Positions 46,634-55,433 of a stretch of DNA of 64,000 nt are shown here, piece by piece; positions within the stretch are counted from its first letter, which is position 1; the number at the start of each line of letters is the position of its first letter. Below the pieces are notes generated by a model that was not told where the DNA came from, made no database searches, and saw only the letters and a list, made by a program, of their open reading frames with translations. The DNA lies in the NCBI GenBank assembly GCA_934101495.1, contig CAKORG010000001.1:1-64000 (forward strand). The letters run 5' to 3'. This DNA is from an uncultured Bacilli bacterium (lineage in GTDB: Bacteria > Bacillota_I > Bacilli_A > RF39 > UBA660). Made by a program: the position numbers and the translations under genes.

Positions 46634-48103
46634 TTAGAATTTTCCACTACGTCCATCTCCACCGCCGCCATTTTCCGATTTACTTTTAGCCTTATTCTTT
46701 TCAGTTGTTGTACCATCTGACAACTTTTTAGGTGAACATTTACTTTCATCACTAGGATTTAGTATACAATCTCTACATCCGCGATATTTGTTTGATATCT
46801 CAGTTGTACCATCTATTAAACTTAGGAAAAAGTCTAGCACTGTTGGTATGAAAAATATTATTAGACCAATGAGAACTTTTTTAGCAAATTGTACTGTTGC
46901 ATCTTTCATTGCTTTATCGTCTCCACTTAATGACGCTTTTCCCAGGTCTATACTTCCCAATACTATTAATATTATTGGCACTAATATTTTGATAACTATT
47001 ATAATATATCCTATTACTTGGAATACCAGTAAAGATGTACTATCGTTAGAACAAAGGTTGACTTGCGTTATTCCTAGTTTTTCCAAATCTTTTTTTGTAT
47101 TATCAACTGGGTCATCAGCTCTTTTATCCGCACTATCAGATGGTTTTGGATAATTTTTGTAATCATCTGTTGTAGGACTATCATATGTTGTTAAATAGAC
47201 ATAAAACGAACCTAAATTGTCAACTTCTAATAATGTTATATCATCAGGAAAAGTATTGTTTTCTAAAAATAGAAAATCAAAATCTTTATCTCTAACCATG
47301 AAATTATACATTTTATAGGTTACTACATCACTATTTGTTCCGAAATTTGCTATGTACATCGTTTGGGAAAAATCATTCTTTGAAATATTGAAATAGTAAC
47401 TTTTACCCTTTTCTCTTTGAACAACACCCAACTCAATATCGAATTTTCCTTTATAAAGGTCCGTTGTTTTTTGATATTTTTTACATGCAATTGCATTACT
47501 TTCTTTACAATTATTATTATTATTATTATTATTATCCGAGTTATTATCATTACTATTATCACTTATTGAGCTTATCGTAATATTTTTAGAATTACTTTCA
47601 TAATAATTAGTATCATAAACAATATATTCGTCATTTTTATTTTTGTATAAATATATTTCTGGACAACCTTGCTTCTTATCATAATATTGAAAAAAGTTTT
47701 CAAGGTAAAAATAGTCTTTATAAACAAAGTCATAGTTGGCCACTTTGTGAGTTCCATCATGAGATTTTTCTGTTATTTTATTATTTTTATATGTAACATA
47801 AGAAACAGTGTGAACTTCCTTTTCATTATTATAATCATAACTTACTTCAAATTTATTTTCATCAATAGTAAATGTCATTGAATTTAATCTCTCAATATTT
47901 AATTTTTTTAAATCATATTTACATACAGTTGTATTTGTAGTAGTATTACTTGATTGCCCACTTGGCTGAGTTGTTTTTTTTGCTATTGCTGGGTTACTAA
48001 ATCCACTTGCAGCGGTATAATAGCAATCATAAGTTTTAGCTCCCACCGCTAAAGGAAGTAATACATATACAAAAAAACTAAAAATCAATAATTTACTTTT
48101 CAT
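46634..48103 (-). CDS. Large secreted/membrane protein with VirB2/TrbC pilin-like C-terminus
   Basis: 489 residues. Signal peptide (VLLPLAVGA near 22), then about 320 extracytoplasmic residues rich in Asn/Asp/Tyr with Cys pairs and a poly-Asn run (near 190-200). The C-terminal part (about 345-455) holds two helices joined by GKASLSGDDKA and ends with CRDCILNP and KCSP. That part is closely similar to the 144-residue protein at 14628 (VNLCSN, FQVIGYI, VIKILVPIILIVLGSID, VPTVLD / IPTVLD). The tail is Lys/Gly-rich. No type IV secretion partner is nearby. Function unknown. Confidence 0.75.
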   Translation of the reverse strand: MKSKLLIFSFFVYVLLPLAVGAKTYDCYYTAASGFSNPAIAKKTTQPSGQSSNTTTNTTVCKYDLKKLNIERLNSMTFTIDENKFEVSYDYNNEKEVHTVSYVTYKNNKITEKSHDGTHKVANYDFVYKDYFYLENFFQYYDKKQGCPEIYLYKNKNDEYIVYDTNYYESNSKNITISSISDNSNDNNSDNNNNNNNNCKESNAIACKKYQKTTDLYKGKFDIELGVVQREKGKSYYFNISKNDFSQTMYIANFGTNSDVVTYKMYNFMVRDKDFDFLFLENNTFPDDITLLEVDNLGSFYVYLTTYDSPTTDDYKNYPKPSDSADKRADDPVDNTKKDLEKLGITQVNLCSNDSTSLLVFQVIGYIIIVIKILVPIILIVLGSIDLGKASLSGDDKAMKDATVQFAKKVLIGLIIFFIPTVLDFFLSLIDGTTEISNKYRGCRDCILNPSDESKCSPKKLSDGTTTEKNKAKSKSENGGGGDGRSGKF

Positions 48104-48128
48104 TTGAACTCACCTATCTTATAGAATT

Positions 48129-48137
48129 ATTATATCA
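48129..48137 (-). promoter_or_regulatory. Extended -10 promoter of the large pilin-like gene
   Basis: Minus strand TGA-TATAAT (TATAAT 48129-48134) about 25 bases before the ATG. No good -35 is seen. Confidence 0.5.
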
Positions 48138-48154
48138 GTTTTTTTTGTTATAAT

Positions 48155-48922
48155 CTAGTCCCTATTTTGAATTTTTTCAATATCCCTTAAAGGGAATCCT
48201 TTTTTATATAAATTATATTTTAATTTTGTTTCTAATTCTTTGTTTTGATATTTTTTACTTAATCTATTATATTCTTTATGATATTCTTTTTTTAAAATAC
48301 CATTATTATCTTCAATATCTATGCTGTTTATAACGCTATTTATCATATCTTTATCATATCCCAAATTTGTTAAATCATTCTTCAGTTTTAAAATAAGATT
48401 ACTCTTACTGAGTTTCTTATTACTGACAATTTTTTTATTGACTATCTTTTTTACTTTATCCTTCCATATGTTTTTATCAATATCATTTATGTTGCTTTCT
48501 ATTAATTCCGAATTTAATCCTATTTTTTCTAATTCTTTTTTTATATAAATTGGTCCTTTGGTACCCAAATTCATTTGGTCATTAATATAACTTTTTATAT
48601 ATTTTTCTTCATTTAAATAACCTAATTCTTCTAGTTTATCAATTACTTTATTTTTAATCTCTCTTGAATATTCCTTTAACTTGTTCTCTAATTCCTTTTT
48701 TGTTCTTTGCTTAAAACTTATCAATTTTAAAGATTTGTTAAATGCTTCATAATAGTTATTATAATCAATTATTTCTTTAAATTCTAAGTCTGTTAGATTT
48801 GTTGGTTTTAATAGATTGTATTTAATTAAAGTATCACTATAAAACTCTAGCTGAGTATTATCACCTAGAGTTATTATATATTTGTTATTTTTCTTTTTTA
48901 TATTAGATATTTTCTTCATCAT
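48155..48922 (-). CDS. recX: Regulatory protein RecX
   Basis: About 255 residues of three-helix repeats. Matches RecX at SLKLISFKQRTKKELENKLKE (residues 60-80), VIDKLEELGYLNEEKYIKSYI and GPIYIKKELEKIGLN; the C-terminal KYQNKELETKLKYNLYKKGFP repeat is the last module. RecX inhibits RecA filaments and strand exchange. Start set at the MMKKIS ATG (48922); an ATG at 48943 and one at 48919 are alternatives, none with a clear ribosome site. It overlaps nrnA, so translation is probably coupled. Confidence 0.88.
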   Translation of the reverse strand: MMKKISNIKKKNNKYIITLGDNTQLEFYSDTLIKYNLLKPTNLTDLEFKEIIDYNNYYEAFNKSLKLISFKQRTKKELENKLKEYSREIKNKVIDKLEELGYLNEEKYIKSYINDQMNLGTKGPIYIKKELEKIGLNSELIESNINDIDKNIWKDKVKKIVNKKIVSNKKLSKSNLILKLKNDLTNLGYDKDMINSVINSIDIEDNNGILKKEYHKEYNRLSKKYQNKELETKLKYNLYKKGFPLRDIEKIQNRD

Positions 48923-49868
48923 TATATGTTTTACATGTTGCATCTAAATCTTTTGCTAGAGCTTCAATTACTTTATAATCACTAGTTCGACATCCAGATG
49001 CAAATTTATGTCCTCCCCCATTATATTGTGCCACTACTTCGTTGATAACTGGTCCACGACTTCTGATATTTGCTTTATAAATATCATTTCTTTCATCATA
49101 CACTACGAACATCCAACACATAAGTTCTTTAATGAAATAGAAATCATTAACTTGATTTGATACACTTGTTGGTTCAACGTTAAATTTCTTTAAGTCTTCA
49201 CTTGGTACAAAGATAAAACCAAATCTATTTTCAGTTATTTCTATATTATTTATGAGATATGCACGAAATTTTTCTTCGTTTATGCTTCTTTCATATAAAT
49301 TATCATAAAGATTTACAAAGTTTATATTACTTGTTTTGACAAGTTCGTATGCTGTTTTTAAAGTTTCAACGCTTGTGTTTGGTAGTAAAAATCTGTCACT
49401 GTCAAAAACCATACCTATATATAAATCTTCAGCTATTTTAGTGTCCATTGCAAGTGGACTATAAAGAAGAAGTTCTGCAATCATTTCACATGTACTGGAT
49501 TTAGTTGAGTCAGTCCAGTCAACATCACCAACGATGTCTTCAGCTGGGTGATGATCAATTTTTAAAATAGCATCGTATTCTAATCCGTTTATACCATCTA
49601 CTCTGTAAAAGTTTGGAACATCAAGCACAATTAATAAAGAATTTGTTAAAGTACTTAAATCAGGTTTATCAAGAGCTCCTAAATATTTAAATTTATGAAC
49701 TCCTGCACCTACTGCATATACTTCTTTATTCGGAAATGTTAATTTAATTGAGTCCCTTAAAGCTATTTGACTTGCTATAGCATCAGGATCTGGGCTAATA
49801 TGACGAGCTAATACTATTTTGTCATATTTTTTGATTATCTTAATTATTTTTTTGTACATTTCCTTCAT
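48903..49868 (-). CDS. nrnA: DHH/DHHA1 phosphoesterase, NrnA-like (oligoribonuclease / pAp phosphatase)
   Basis: 321 residues. DHH motifs: HISPDPDAIASQIAL (residues 22-36), VLDVPN, KIDHHPAED with the DHH signature, and the C-terminal DHHA1 GGGHKFASGCR nucleotide-binding loop. NrnA degrades nanoRNA and dephosphorylates pAp. Length equals B. subtilis NrnA. Located between ackA (17-base gap) and recX. The DHH motif is complete, so activity is expected. Confidence 0.92.
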   Translation of the reverse strand: MKEMYKKIIKIIKKYDKIVLARHISPDPDAIASQIALRDSIKLTFPNKEVYAVGAGVHKFKYLGALDKPDLSTLTNSLLIVLDVPNFYRVDGINGLEYDAILKIDHHPAEDIVGDVDWTDSTKSSTCEMIAELLLYSPLAMDTKIAEDLYIGMVFDSDRFLLPNTSVETLKTAYELVKTSNINFVNLYDNLYERSINEEKFRAYLINNIEITENRFGFIFVPSEDLKKFNVEPTSVSNQVNDFYFIKELMCWMFVVYDERNDIYKANIRSRGPVINEVVAQYNGGGHKFASGCRTSDYKVIEALAKDLDATCKTYNDEENI

Positions 49869-49885
49869 TTTATCACTCTTTCTAA

Positions 49886-51073
49886 TTAGTTATTTTTGTT
49901 CTTTAATTCCATTGTATCCATGGCAATCATTAATTCTTCATCTGTTGGTACAACATAAACTGGAATTTTTGAGTCATCTGTTGAAATAAGACGGAATTCT
50001 CCACGGAAATCATTTCTTTCATCATCTAATTTAACACCTAAAGATGCAATTTTTTCAATAATTGATTTACGCATTGTTTTACTGTTTTCACCAACACCTG
50101 CAGTTAAAGTAATTACATCTGCTCCGCCAAGTAAATTATTATACATTGCTATATAATTAGCTATCTTTTTAGCATACATTTCTTGTGCTAATATTGCTCT
50201 TTCATTTCCTTCTTTTGCAGCATTTTCAACATCTCTTGAGTCACTACTTACTCCACTTACACCTAAAAGTCCGCTCTTTTTATTTAAGTCATTTGTAAGT
50301 TCTTCAAGTGTTTTGCCTGTTTTTCCTTCTAAATATGATAACATTGATGCATCAATATCACCACTACGAGTTCCCATCATGATACCTGCAAGTGGTGTAA
50401 ATCCCATAGATGTATCAACTACCTTTCCAGAATCAATAGCTGTTATAGAACCACCATTACCGATATGACAAGAAATAACTTTTAAATCATTTCTGCCAAA
50501 ATATTCACTAATTGTTTTATTAATGAATCTATGACTAGTGCCATGGAAACCATATTTTCTAACACCATATTTTTCATACCATTCATATGGTACTGGATAT
50601 AGATATTCAGCTTCTTTCATTGTTGTATGAAAGGCTGTGTCAAATACACCAACTTGAATTGTATTTGGTAAAGCCTTCATAAATGCTTTTACACCCATTA
50701 TATTGGCTGGATTATGAAGTGGTGCAAGTTCATTATATTTAGAAACTCTTTCTAGTACATCTTCTGTTAATACAACTGACTCTGTGAATTCTTGTCCACC
50801 ATGAACCATACGATGTCCCACTCCTTCAATTTCATCTAATGAGCTTATTATCCCCATATCAATAAGTTCATTCATTAGTATTTGTACGGCAACTGAATGG
50901 TCTCTCAAATCAACTTCTTTAGTTATTTTTTCTCCATTATATTTTATTGTGTAGCAGGAGCCGTTAATTCCGATTTTTTCAAATAATCCGCTTGCTACAA
51001 CATTTTTTTCTGGTAGTTCAATTAATGTAAATTTTAATGATGAACTACCTGCATTTACTGCTAATATTTTCAT
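49886..51073 (-). CDS. ackA: Acetate kinase
   Basis: 395 residues. Family motifs include VNAGSSSLKF near the start (phosphate-binding), GHRMVHGGQEF with catalytic His/Arg, VFDTAFHTTM, RKYGFHGTSHRF, the GNGGSITAI loop and the FTAGVGENS-like LTAGVGENSKTMR end. It makes ATP and acetate from acetyl phosphate; pta is not in the window. The ATG at 51073 with GAGGTGA seven bases upstream is preferred over a GTG three codons before it. A terminator for the nudix gene precedes the start. Confidence 0.96.
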   Translation of the reverse strand: MKILAVNAGSSSLKFTLIELPEKNVVASGLFEKIGINGSCYTIKYNGEKITKEVDLRDHSVAVQILMNELIDMGIISSLDEIEGVGHRMVHGGQEFTESVVLTEDVLERVSKYNELAPLHNPANIMGVKAFMKALPNTIQVGVFDTAFHTTMKEAEYLYPVPYEWYEKYGVRKYGFHGTSHRFINKTISEYFGRNDLKVISCHIGNGGSITAIDSGKVVDTSMGFTPLAGIMMGTRSGDIDASMLSYLEGKTGKTLEELTNDLNKKSGLLGVSGVSSDSRDVENAAKEGNERAILAQEMYAKKIANYIAMYNNLLGGADVITLTAGVGENSKTMRKSIIEKIASLGVKLDDERNDFRGEFRLISTDDSKIPVYVVPTDEELMIAMDTMELKNKNN

Positions 51074-51101
51074 TTCTTTCACCTCTTCTTCTATTATACA
51101 A

Positions 51102-51129
51102 AAAAAAGATAGATTAATCTATCTTTTTT
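51102..51129. terminator. Bidirectional-looking terminator after the nudix gene
   Basis: Perfect 28-bp palindrome with AAAAAAGAT outer arm (51102-51110) / ATCTTTTTT (51121-51129) and centre AGATTAATCT. The minus-strand T-run ends the upstream transcript before ackA. Confidence 0.75.
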
Positions 51130-51142
51130 AATATTTTTTTAC

Positions 51143-51547
51143 TCATTTTATTAATTTTCTACTTAAACAATATGGCACTACTTCATTTTTTAAGGTATTT
51201 GATAATATATCAGTTCCAATACTGCTTTCGTACCATAAAAAGTTTTCTATTTCTTCTGATAAAGTGAGATTACCTTCAAGAGTGCCATTATATTTAAATA
51301 CATAAAAATGTATTGGCGTTTTTCCATCACTTGTTGCTATTTCATCAAATTCCATTACTAATTCAAATAAATTCTCATCAAATATTGCTTTTTCACCTAA
51401 TTCTTCATGACATTCTCTTTTGGCTGCTGCAAGTGGAGTTTCCCCATCTTCTACTTTTCCACCAATCATTTGATATGTTGGTCTCTTTCTCGGTTTATCA
51501 ATCAATACCTTTTCATCTTTGAAGAACATTGTACCTACGACATTCAT
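51143..51547 (-). CDS. NUDIX hydrolase
   Basis: 134 residues. The Nudix box GGKVEDGETPLAAAKRECHE-ELGE (residues 29-52, pattern Gx5Ex7REUxEExGU) is complete. The N-terminal strand pattern (VGTMFFKDEKVLIDKPRKR) resembles 8-oxo-dGTP/MutT-type members, but substrate specificity cannot be read. AAGGA ribosome site. It follows the CmpB-like gene by six bases. Confidence 0.9.
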   Translation of the reverse strand: MNVVGTMFFKDEKVLIDKPRKRPTYQMIGGKVEDGETPLAAAKRECHEELGEKAIFDENLFELVMEFDEIATSDGKTPIHFYVFKYNGTLEGNLTLSEEIENFLWYESSIGTDILSNTLKNEVVPYCLSRKLIK

Positions 51548-51553
51548 ATTATT

Positions 51554-52234
51554 TTATCCTTCCTTATTATTTTTCTTACGTATATCTAGTTCTTTAAAAA
51601 ATACTTGAAATTTAGGAAAAGCATTTTTTATACGTCGATATAATATACTATTATCTTTAAACCATTTTTCAATATATTGTTTTATTTTTTCGGTATTGTC
51701 TTTTCGTTCACTTTTAATCTTGCCTTTTATTTTAAATAAAATATACGTCGATATAATATTATCGATTACATAAATAACAAATATTGTAATTGCTACCCAA
51801 AATAGTGCTGTAGGAGATAATTTATCAACAAGCTTAATAACTGCAGGATGCAAAACATAAATAATAAGTGATGCAAGTAGACCAAACGGGATCATTGTTT
51901 CTAAACAAATTCTACCATTTATATTAAATCTTTTGTTTGAGTAATCCCACCATCTAACATTGTATATTTTTTCCATAAAATAGCTAGTAAAGTATTCTAG
52001 AAGTGAACATATTAAAATTGCTTTTAAAAATACGCTAAGAATATCACTTGTATTATTTCCCACTACTAATATGATAGCTAGGCACCCCCATCCGTATATC
52101 GGACAATAAGGGCCTATTAAAAATCCTCTGTTTACAAATTTATGCTTATTCCATAGAGATGTGCATACCTCCATAACCCATCCTAAAAATGAGTAAATAA
52201 TAAAATATAAAAAATACTTATAAATTATTTCCAT
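51554..52234 (-). CDS. CmpB-family (PF06541-like) putative ABC permease membrane protein
   Basis: 226 residues with about five helices. Family pattern: YSFLGWVMEVCTSL near residue 15, RGFLIGPYCPIYGWG (40-55), the WWDYSNKRFNINGRICLE-type stretch (here around 100-118) and the later helices. Often annotated as a putative ABC transporter permease, but no ATPase is near and the function is unproven. The ATG at 52234 (GAGAGGCAGG six bases before it) is chosen over a longer frame from 52267. It heads the transcript with the nudix gene. Confidence 0.8.
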   Translation of the reverse strand: MEIIYKYFLYFIIYSFLGWVMEVCTSLWNKHKFVNRGFLIGPYCPIYGWGCLAIILVVGNNTSDILSVFLKAILICSLLEYFTSYFMEKIYNVRWWDYSNKRFNINGRICLETMIPFGLLASLIIYVLHPAVIKLVDKLSPTALFWVAITIFVIYVIDNIISTYILFKIKGKIKSERKDNTEKIKQYIEKWFKDNSILYRRIKNAFPKFQVFFKELDIRKKNNKEG

Positions 52235-52292
52235 AAAAACCTGCCTCTCTATCTTAGAACAAAACATAAATTTCCAACAATGTAAGTCTTAT

Positions 52293-52301
52293 GTTATATC
52301 A
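52293..52301 (-). promoter_or_regulatory. Possible extended -10 promoter of the CmpB-like gene
   Basis: Minus strand TGA-TATAAC (TATAAC at 52293-52298), about 60 bases before the ATG. A TTGAAA lies 19 bp upstream, which is longer than ideal. Confidence 0.4.
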
Positions 52302-52590
52302 CAATTGCACTCTTTGCTTTCAATGAAAACCTGTGTTTCTCACCAAGATTAATATTGAATGATTAAGACTCTACTACTTATATTTATTTTGCTCTTGTTT
52401 TCATTATACATTCTTTCATAGAGATTTTCAAGCTTTTCTACATTTTCACATATCTTACTTTCCACTAAAATGAAAAACAATTTTTTTATCAATCATTGTT
52501 TTCATTCTGCGGTTGGATATATTCTGAATTTATATATTTTTATTTTCGAAGTTTAATTTCACAAAATTTGGATGACTTTCTTAGTATATA
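52302..52590. other. Non-coding gap with a repeated AATGAAAAC motif
   Basis: No gene, tRNA or convincing RNA is seen. The motif AATGAAAAC or its complement GTTTTCATT occurs at 52322-52330, 52397-52405, 52498-52506, and as AATGAAAAAC at 52469-52478; the last two face each other as an inverted repeat. The motif is short and AT-rich, so chance is possible. Confidence 0.35.
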
Positions 52591-52618
52591 AAAAAAAGAT
52601 AAATTGTTTTTTATCTTT
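52590..52618 (-). terminator. Terminator of the coiled-coil membrane protein gene
   Basis: Stem AAAGATAAA (52595-52603) / TTTATCTTT (52610-52618), with a minus-strand T-run at 52590-52595. Confidence 0.7.
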
Positions 52619-52636
52619 TCAAACGAATTTTTTTGT

Positions 52637-53200
52637 TTAGTCATTTTTTTGGTATTTGCATCTAGCTCTTTTGAGTTCAGCACTCTCTCTTTGCTCAAAG
52701 TACATATTTATATCTTCTAAAACACTTTTTTCAGCACAATTTCTATCGTATAGATAATATATACTTTTCAATCTTTCTTCCGCTATTTTTTTATTTGCGG
52801 ATAAGCTGTCGATATTTTTCCTGATAGTTTCTCTTCTTTGTTCTGTGCTTTCAATTTCTTTTTTTATAATTATTTTAGCTACTTTTATAAATTTTGGCAT
52901 CTTACAAACATAAAGAGCAATAAAAAGATATAGTATTATACCTAAAGAAAAGATATTGTTAATGACGAATATACAAATGAGTAATAATGTGCTTATACTA
53001 AAGTCATTTATAACAATATCCCTTTGAAAAAGCATCTTATTAGAGTAATCAGTTGTTTTTTTTAATTTTTCCATTTCAATATCCAGTTTGGATTCTATTT
53101 CTAATAAATATTCTTTGGCACTATCTTTTTGACTTTCTAATTCTAATATTAATTTGTTTAATTCTTGCCTTCTATCGGCATTTTTTTTGTTTATATCCAT
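52637..53200 (-). CDS. Coiled-coil membrane protein of unknown function
   Basis: 187 residues. An N-terminal charged helix (1-55, heptad-like Leu/Glu/Lys pattern), two close hydrophobic helices (about 70-108), then another charged coiled coil (115-187). This hairpin-in-the-membrane layout leaves both coils on the cytoplasmic side. Three Cys are scattered in the end region. No family recognised. A full-consensus promoter and a terminator make it monocistronic. Confidence 0.65.
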   Translation of the reverse strand: MDINKKNADRRQELNKLILELESQKDSAKEYLLEIESKLDIEMEKLKKTTDYSNKMLFQRDIVINDFSISTLLLICIFVINNIFSLGIILYLFIALYVCKMPKFIKVAKIIIKKEIESTEQRRETIRKNIDSLSANKKIAEERLKSIYYLYDRNCAEKSVLEDINMYFEQRESAELKRARCKYQKND

Positions 53201-53225
53201 TTTTCAATCCCTCGAGTGCCTAGAT

Positions 53226-53254
53226 ATAATATACCTTTTTTAGTATATTGTCAA
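53226..53254 (-). promoter_or_regulatory. Sigma-A promoter of the coiled-coil protein gene
   Basis: Minus strand: perfect -35 TTGACA (53249-53254), 17-bp spacer, -10 TATTAT (53226-53231). Confidence 0.75.
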
Positions 53255-53270
53255 GTAGATTTTATATTGC

Positions 53271-53687
53271 TTACAAATATGATTTCCATGATTTGATTTG
53301 AAACTCTAAAAGTTCTAATAATTCTTCAGCAAGTTCAGTTACTTTTTTATCTGTTTCAGAGTTAAGTATTTCTTCCACCTTGATAATCCCTTTGTTGGTA
53401 CCTTCAGTTAACATTTTAGCTATTTTTGAGTCATCACATTTAAGTAGTTCAATTCCTGTATAAATTTCATTAAACATTTTAATAATTATGTTTATTTCTG
53501 TTGGTTCTTCACCAAGTTCTTTTAACATATTTGTAATATCCATCTTATTTACCATGTATTTTTTCTTGGCATCACTCATAGTTTTAGCTAATGCTTTATC
53601 CTCGATATGTCCTTTTACTTCATCAATACCTATTATTCCCATTGTAACTATTTTATATAGTTCATTTAATGCTTCTACATCATACAT
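53271..53687 (-). CDS. Four-helix (DUF2383/ferritin-like?) protein
   Basis: 138 residues, all helical by appearance. The opening helix EALNELYKIVTMGIIGIDEV and a repeated xxGxxKIxEILN pattern resemble the DUF2383/PA2169 ferritin-like group, but metal-binding Glu/His pairs are not obvious, so the assignment is weak. The ribosome site GGGTGA lies inside the stem of the upstream RNase J terminator, which could restrict its translation in read-through RNA. Confidence 0.5.
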   Translation of the reverse strand: MYDVEALNELYKIVTMGIIGIDEVKGHIEDKALAKTMSDAKKKYMVNKMDITNMLKELGEEPTEINIIIKMFNEIYTGIELLKCDDSKIAKMLTEGTNKGIIKVEEILNSETDKKVTELAEELLELLEFQIKSWKSYL

Positions 53688-53689
53688 TT

Positions 53690-53722
53690 AAAAATCACCC
53701 ATTTATAGTATGAGTGATTTTT
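53690..53722 (-). terminator. Terminator of the RNase J-like gene, overlapping the next ribosome site
   Basis: Minus-strand stem AAAAATCAC (53722-53714) / GTGATTTTT (53698-53690), with the T-rich side toward 53690. The 3' arm contains the GGGTGA ribosome site of the 53271-53687 gene. Confidence 0.65.
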
Positions 53723-53728
53723 TCAATA

Positions 53729-55363
53729 TTATACCTCTTGAACAACTGCAATTATCATTGGTTTACATTCTGTTTGTTCATATAAGTATCTACTTAGTTC
53801 TTCTCTTATTTCAACTTTTATTTGATTAAAATCAATGTATTTTGGTGTTATATTTCTATTAATAATGGCTTCACATATAACTTTTATTTCTTTAATCATG
53901 TCTGCAGAATCTTTAACATAGATAAATCCACGAGTAGTAACTTCTGGACCCACAAGTAAAACTTTATCTTTCTTGTCAACTGTGGCACTAATTAGTACTA
54001 TACCATTTTCAGAAAGCATTTCTCTATCTTTGATAACTAAATCACCGATATCATCATTACTTGTTCCATCTATTAAAACATCATCTACTTTAATTCTAGC
54101 AAAATTATCTATAAGTTTACCATTTTCAAATGTTACAACATCTCCATTTTGTTTAAGTAAAATGTTACTATCTGGAATTCCTAAGTTACTTGCTAGATTA
54201 GCATTATTTACCATGTAACGATATTCACCTTTAACTGGCATATAGAATTTTGGATTTATTAGTTTAATCATTAACATTAAATCTTCACGAGATGCATGAT
54301 GTAGTATTTCTTTTTCTTTATCAATAGTTTCAATATCACATCCAAACTTTGAAAGTTCATTTTGAAGTTTTACTAAAACTTTTTCTGTACTGTCATAACG
54401 TGGTTCAGCAAAAACTATTGTATCTGTTGGTTTTAATGTTATAAATTTGTCATAGCCATTTAGAATTTTATTCATGTTAGCATATGGGGTTGTTCTATCA
54501 TCCATTACTAAAAGAATGGCATTGTCATCATTAATATTTGATAAATCACCTAGTAATTCTTCATTATAATGCATATATCCTTCTTTACTGGCAAAGTTTA
54601 AAACATTTTGAAGTCTTTTTCCCATTAAAACTATTTTACGATGGGAATTTGCTGCTGCTTCAAATATTTCAGATATTGTGTATAAATGAGTTGGCAATAC
54701 AGAAAAAATAATTCTTTTGTCATGATGTTTTATGACATCTTCAAAAAAACTTACAAGTCTGTGTTTCGGAGATGTATGGCCATTTTTTTCTGCAAAGGAA
54801 GACTCACATAATAAACATAATACTCCTTGTTTACCAATATAAGCAATTTTACCTATATCCATATCATAAGCTCCTTGCATGCTTGGGTCAATTACGAAAT
54901 CTCCAGTATAACATATTGCTCCATCTTTAGTATTTACAACATACATAACTGCATCTGGTACAGAATGTGATACAGAAATTGGAAATATAGAAACATTACC
55001 AAAATTAATTTTCTTATGTGGTTTAATTAATTCAATATTATTTTCATTTACACCATCTTCCATAAGTTCAAATTTAGTATATTTTGTTGCGTATACCTTT
55101 AACGCTGGAATATCTTTTAAAAGGTCGCGGACAGCTCCCATATTTTCTGGATGTCCATGGGTTATAAACAAACCTTTAATTCTTTTTTTATTTTTAACTA
55201 GATAACTAAAATCCGGCATTATGTAGTCAATTCCTAGCAAATTTCCACTTGCAAATTTTATTCCGGCATCAAAAACATATATTTCGTCATCTACTTCAAT
55301 TACATAGGAATTCTTCCCACTTTCAGAAAGTCCTCCCAAACCAAAAATCTTTATTTTACTCAT
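53729..55363 (-). CDS. RNase J family protein with degenerate active site (J2-like)
   Basis: 544 residues, normal RNase J length. Metallo-beta-lactamase and beta-CASP order is intact: GGLSESGKNSYVIEVD start, THGHPENMGAV in place of HGHEDHIGG, HSVPD (motif III His kept), YTGDFVID (motif IV Asp kept), and MPVKGEYRYM where RNase J1 has PVHGEYR. The HxHxDH motif therefore lacks Asp and the last His, and the beta-CASP His is Lys. The C-terminal domain (VTTRGFIYVKDS) is present. It is probably a weakly active or inactive subunit like B. subtilis RNase J2, pairing with an active RNase J encoded elsewhere. Confidence 0.85.
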   Translation of the reverse strand: MSKIKIFGLGGLSESGKNSYVIEVDDEIYVFDAGIKFASGNLLGIDYIMPDFSYLVKNKKRIKGLFITHGHPENMGAVRDLLKDIPALKVYATKYTKFELMEDGVNENNIELIKPHKKINFGNVSIFPISVSHSVPDAVMYVVNTKDGAICYTGDFVIDPSMQGAYDMDIGKIAYIGKQGVLCLLCESSFAEKNGHTSPKHRLVSFFEDVIKHHDKRIIFSVLPTHLYTISEIFEAAANSHRKIVLMGKRLQNVLNFASKEGYMHYNEELLGDLSNINDDNAILLVMDDRTTPYANMNKILNGYDKFITLKPTDTIVFAEPRYDSTEKVLVKLQNELSKFGCDIETIDKEKEILHHASREDLMLMIKLINPKFYMPVKGEYRYMVNNANLASNLGIPDSNILLKQNGDVVTFENGKLIDNFARIKVDDVLIDGTSNDDIGDLVIKDREMLSENGIVLISATVDKKDKVLLVGPEVTTRGFIYVKDSADMIKEIKVICEAIINRNITPKYIDFNQIKVEIREELSRYLYEQTECKPMIIAVVQEV

Positions 55364-55381
55364 ATATTATCACCTTCATTT

Positions 55382-55425
55382 AAAAAAAATAAGTTCTTCG
55401 GTAAATAGATTATACCAAAAAACTT
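55382..55425 (-). terminator. Terminator of the 258-residue exported protein gene
   Basis: 13-bp stem with G-U pairs: AAGTTTTTTGGTA (55425-55413, minus) with TACCGAAGAACTT (55403-55391), then a T8 run at 55389-55382. Confidence 0.75.
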
Positions 55426-55433
55426 AAATTAAA

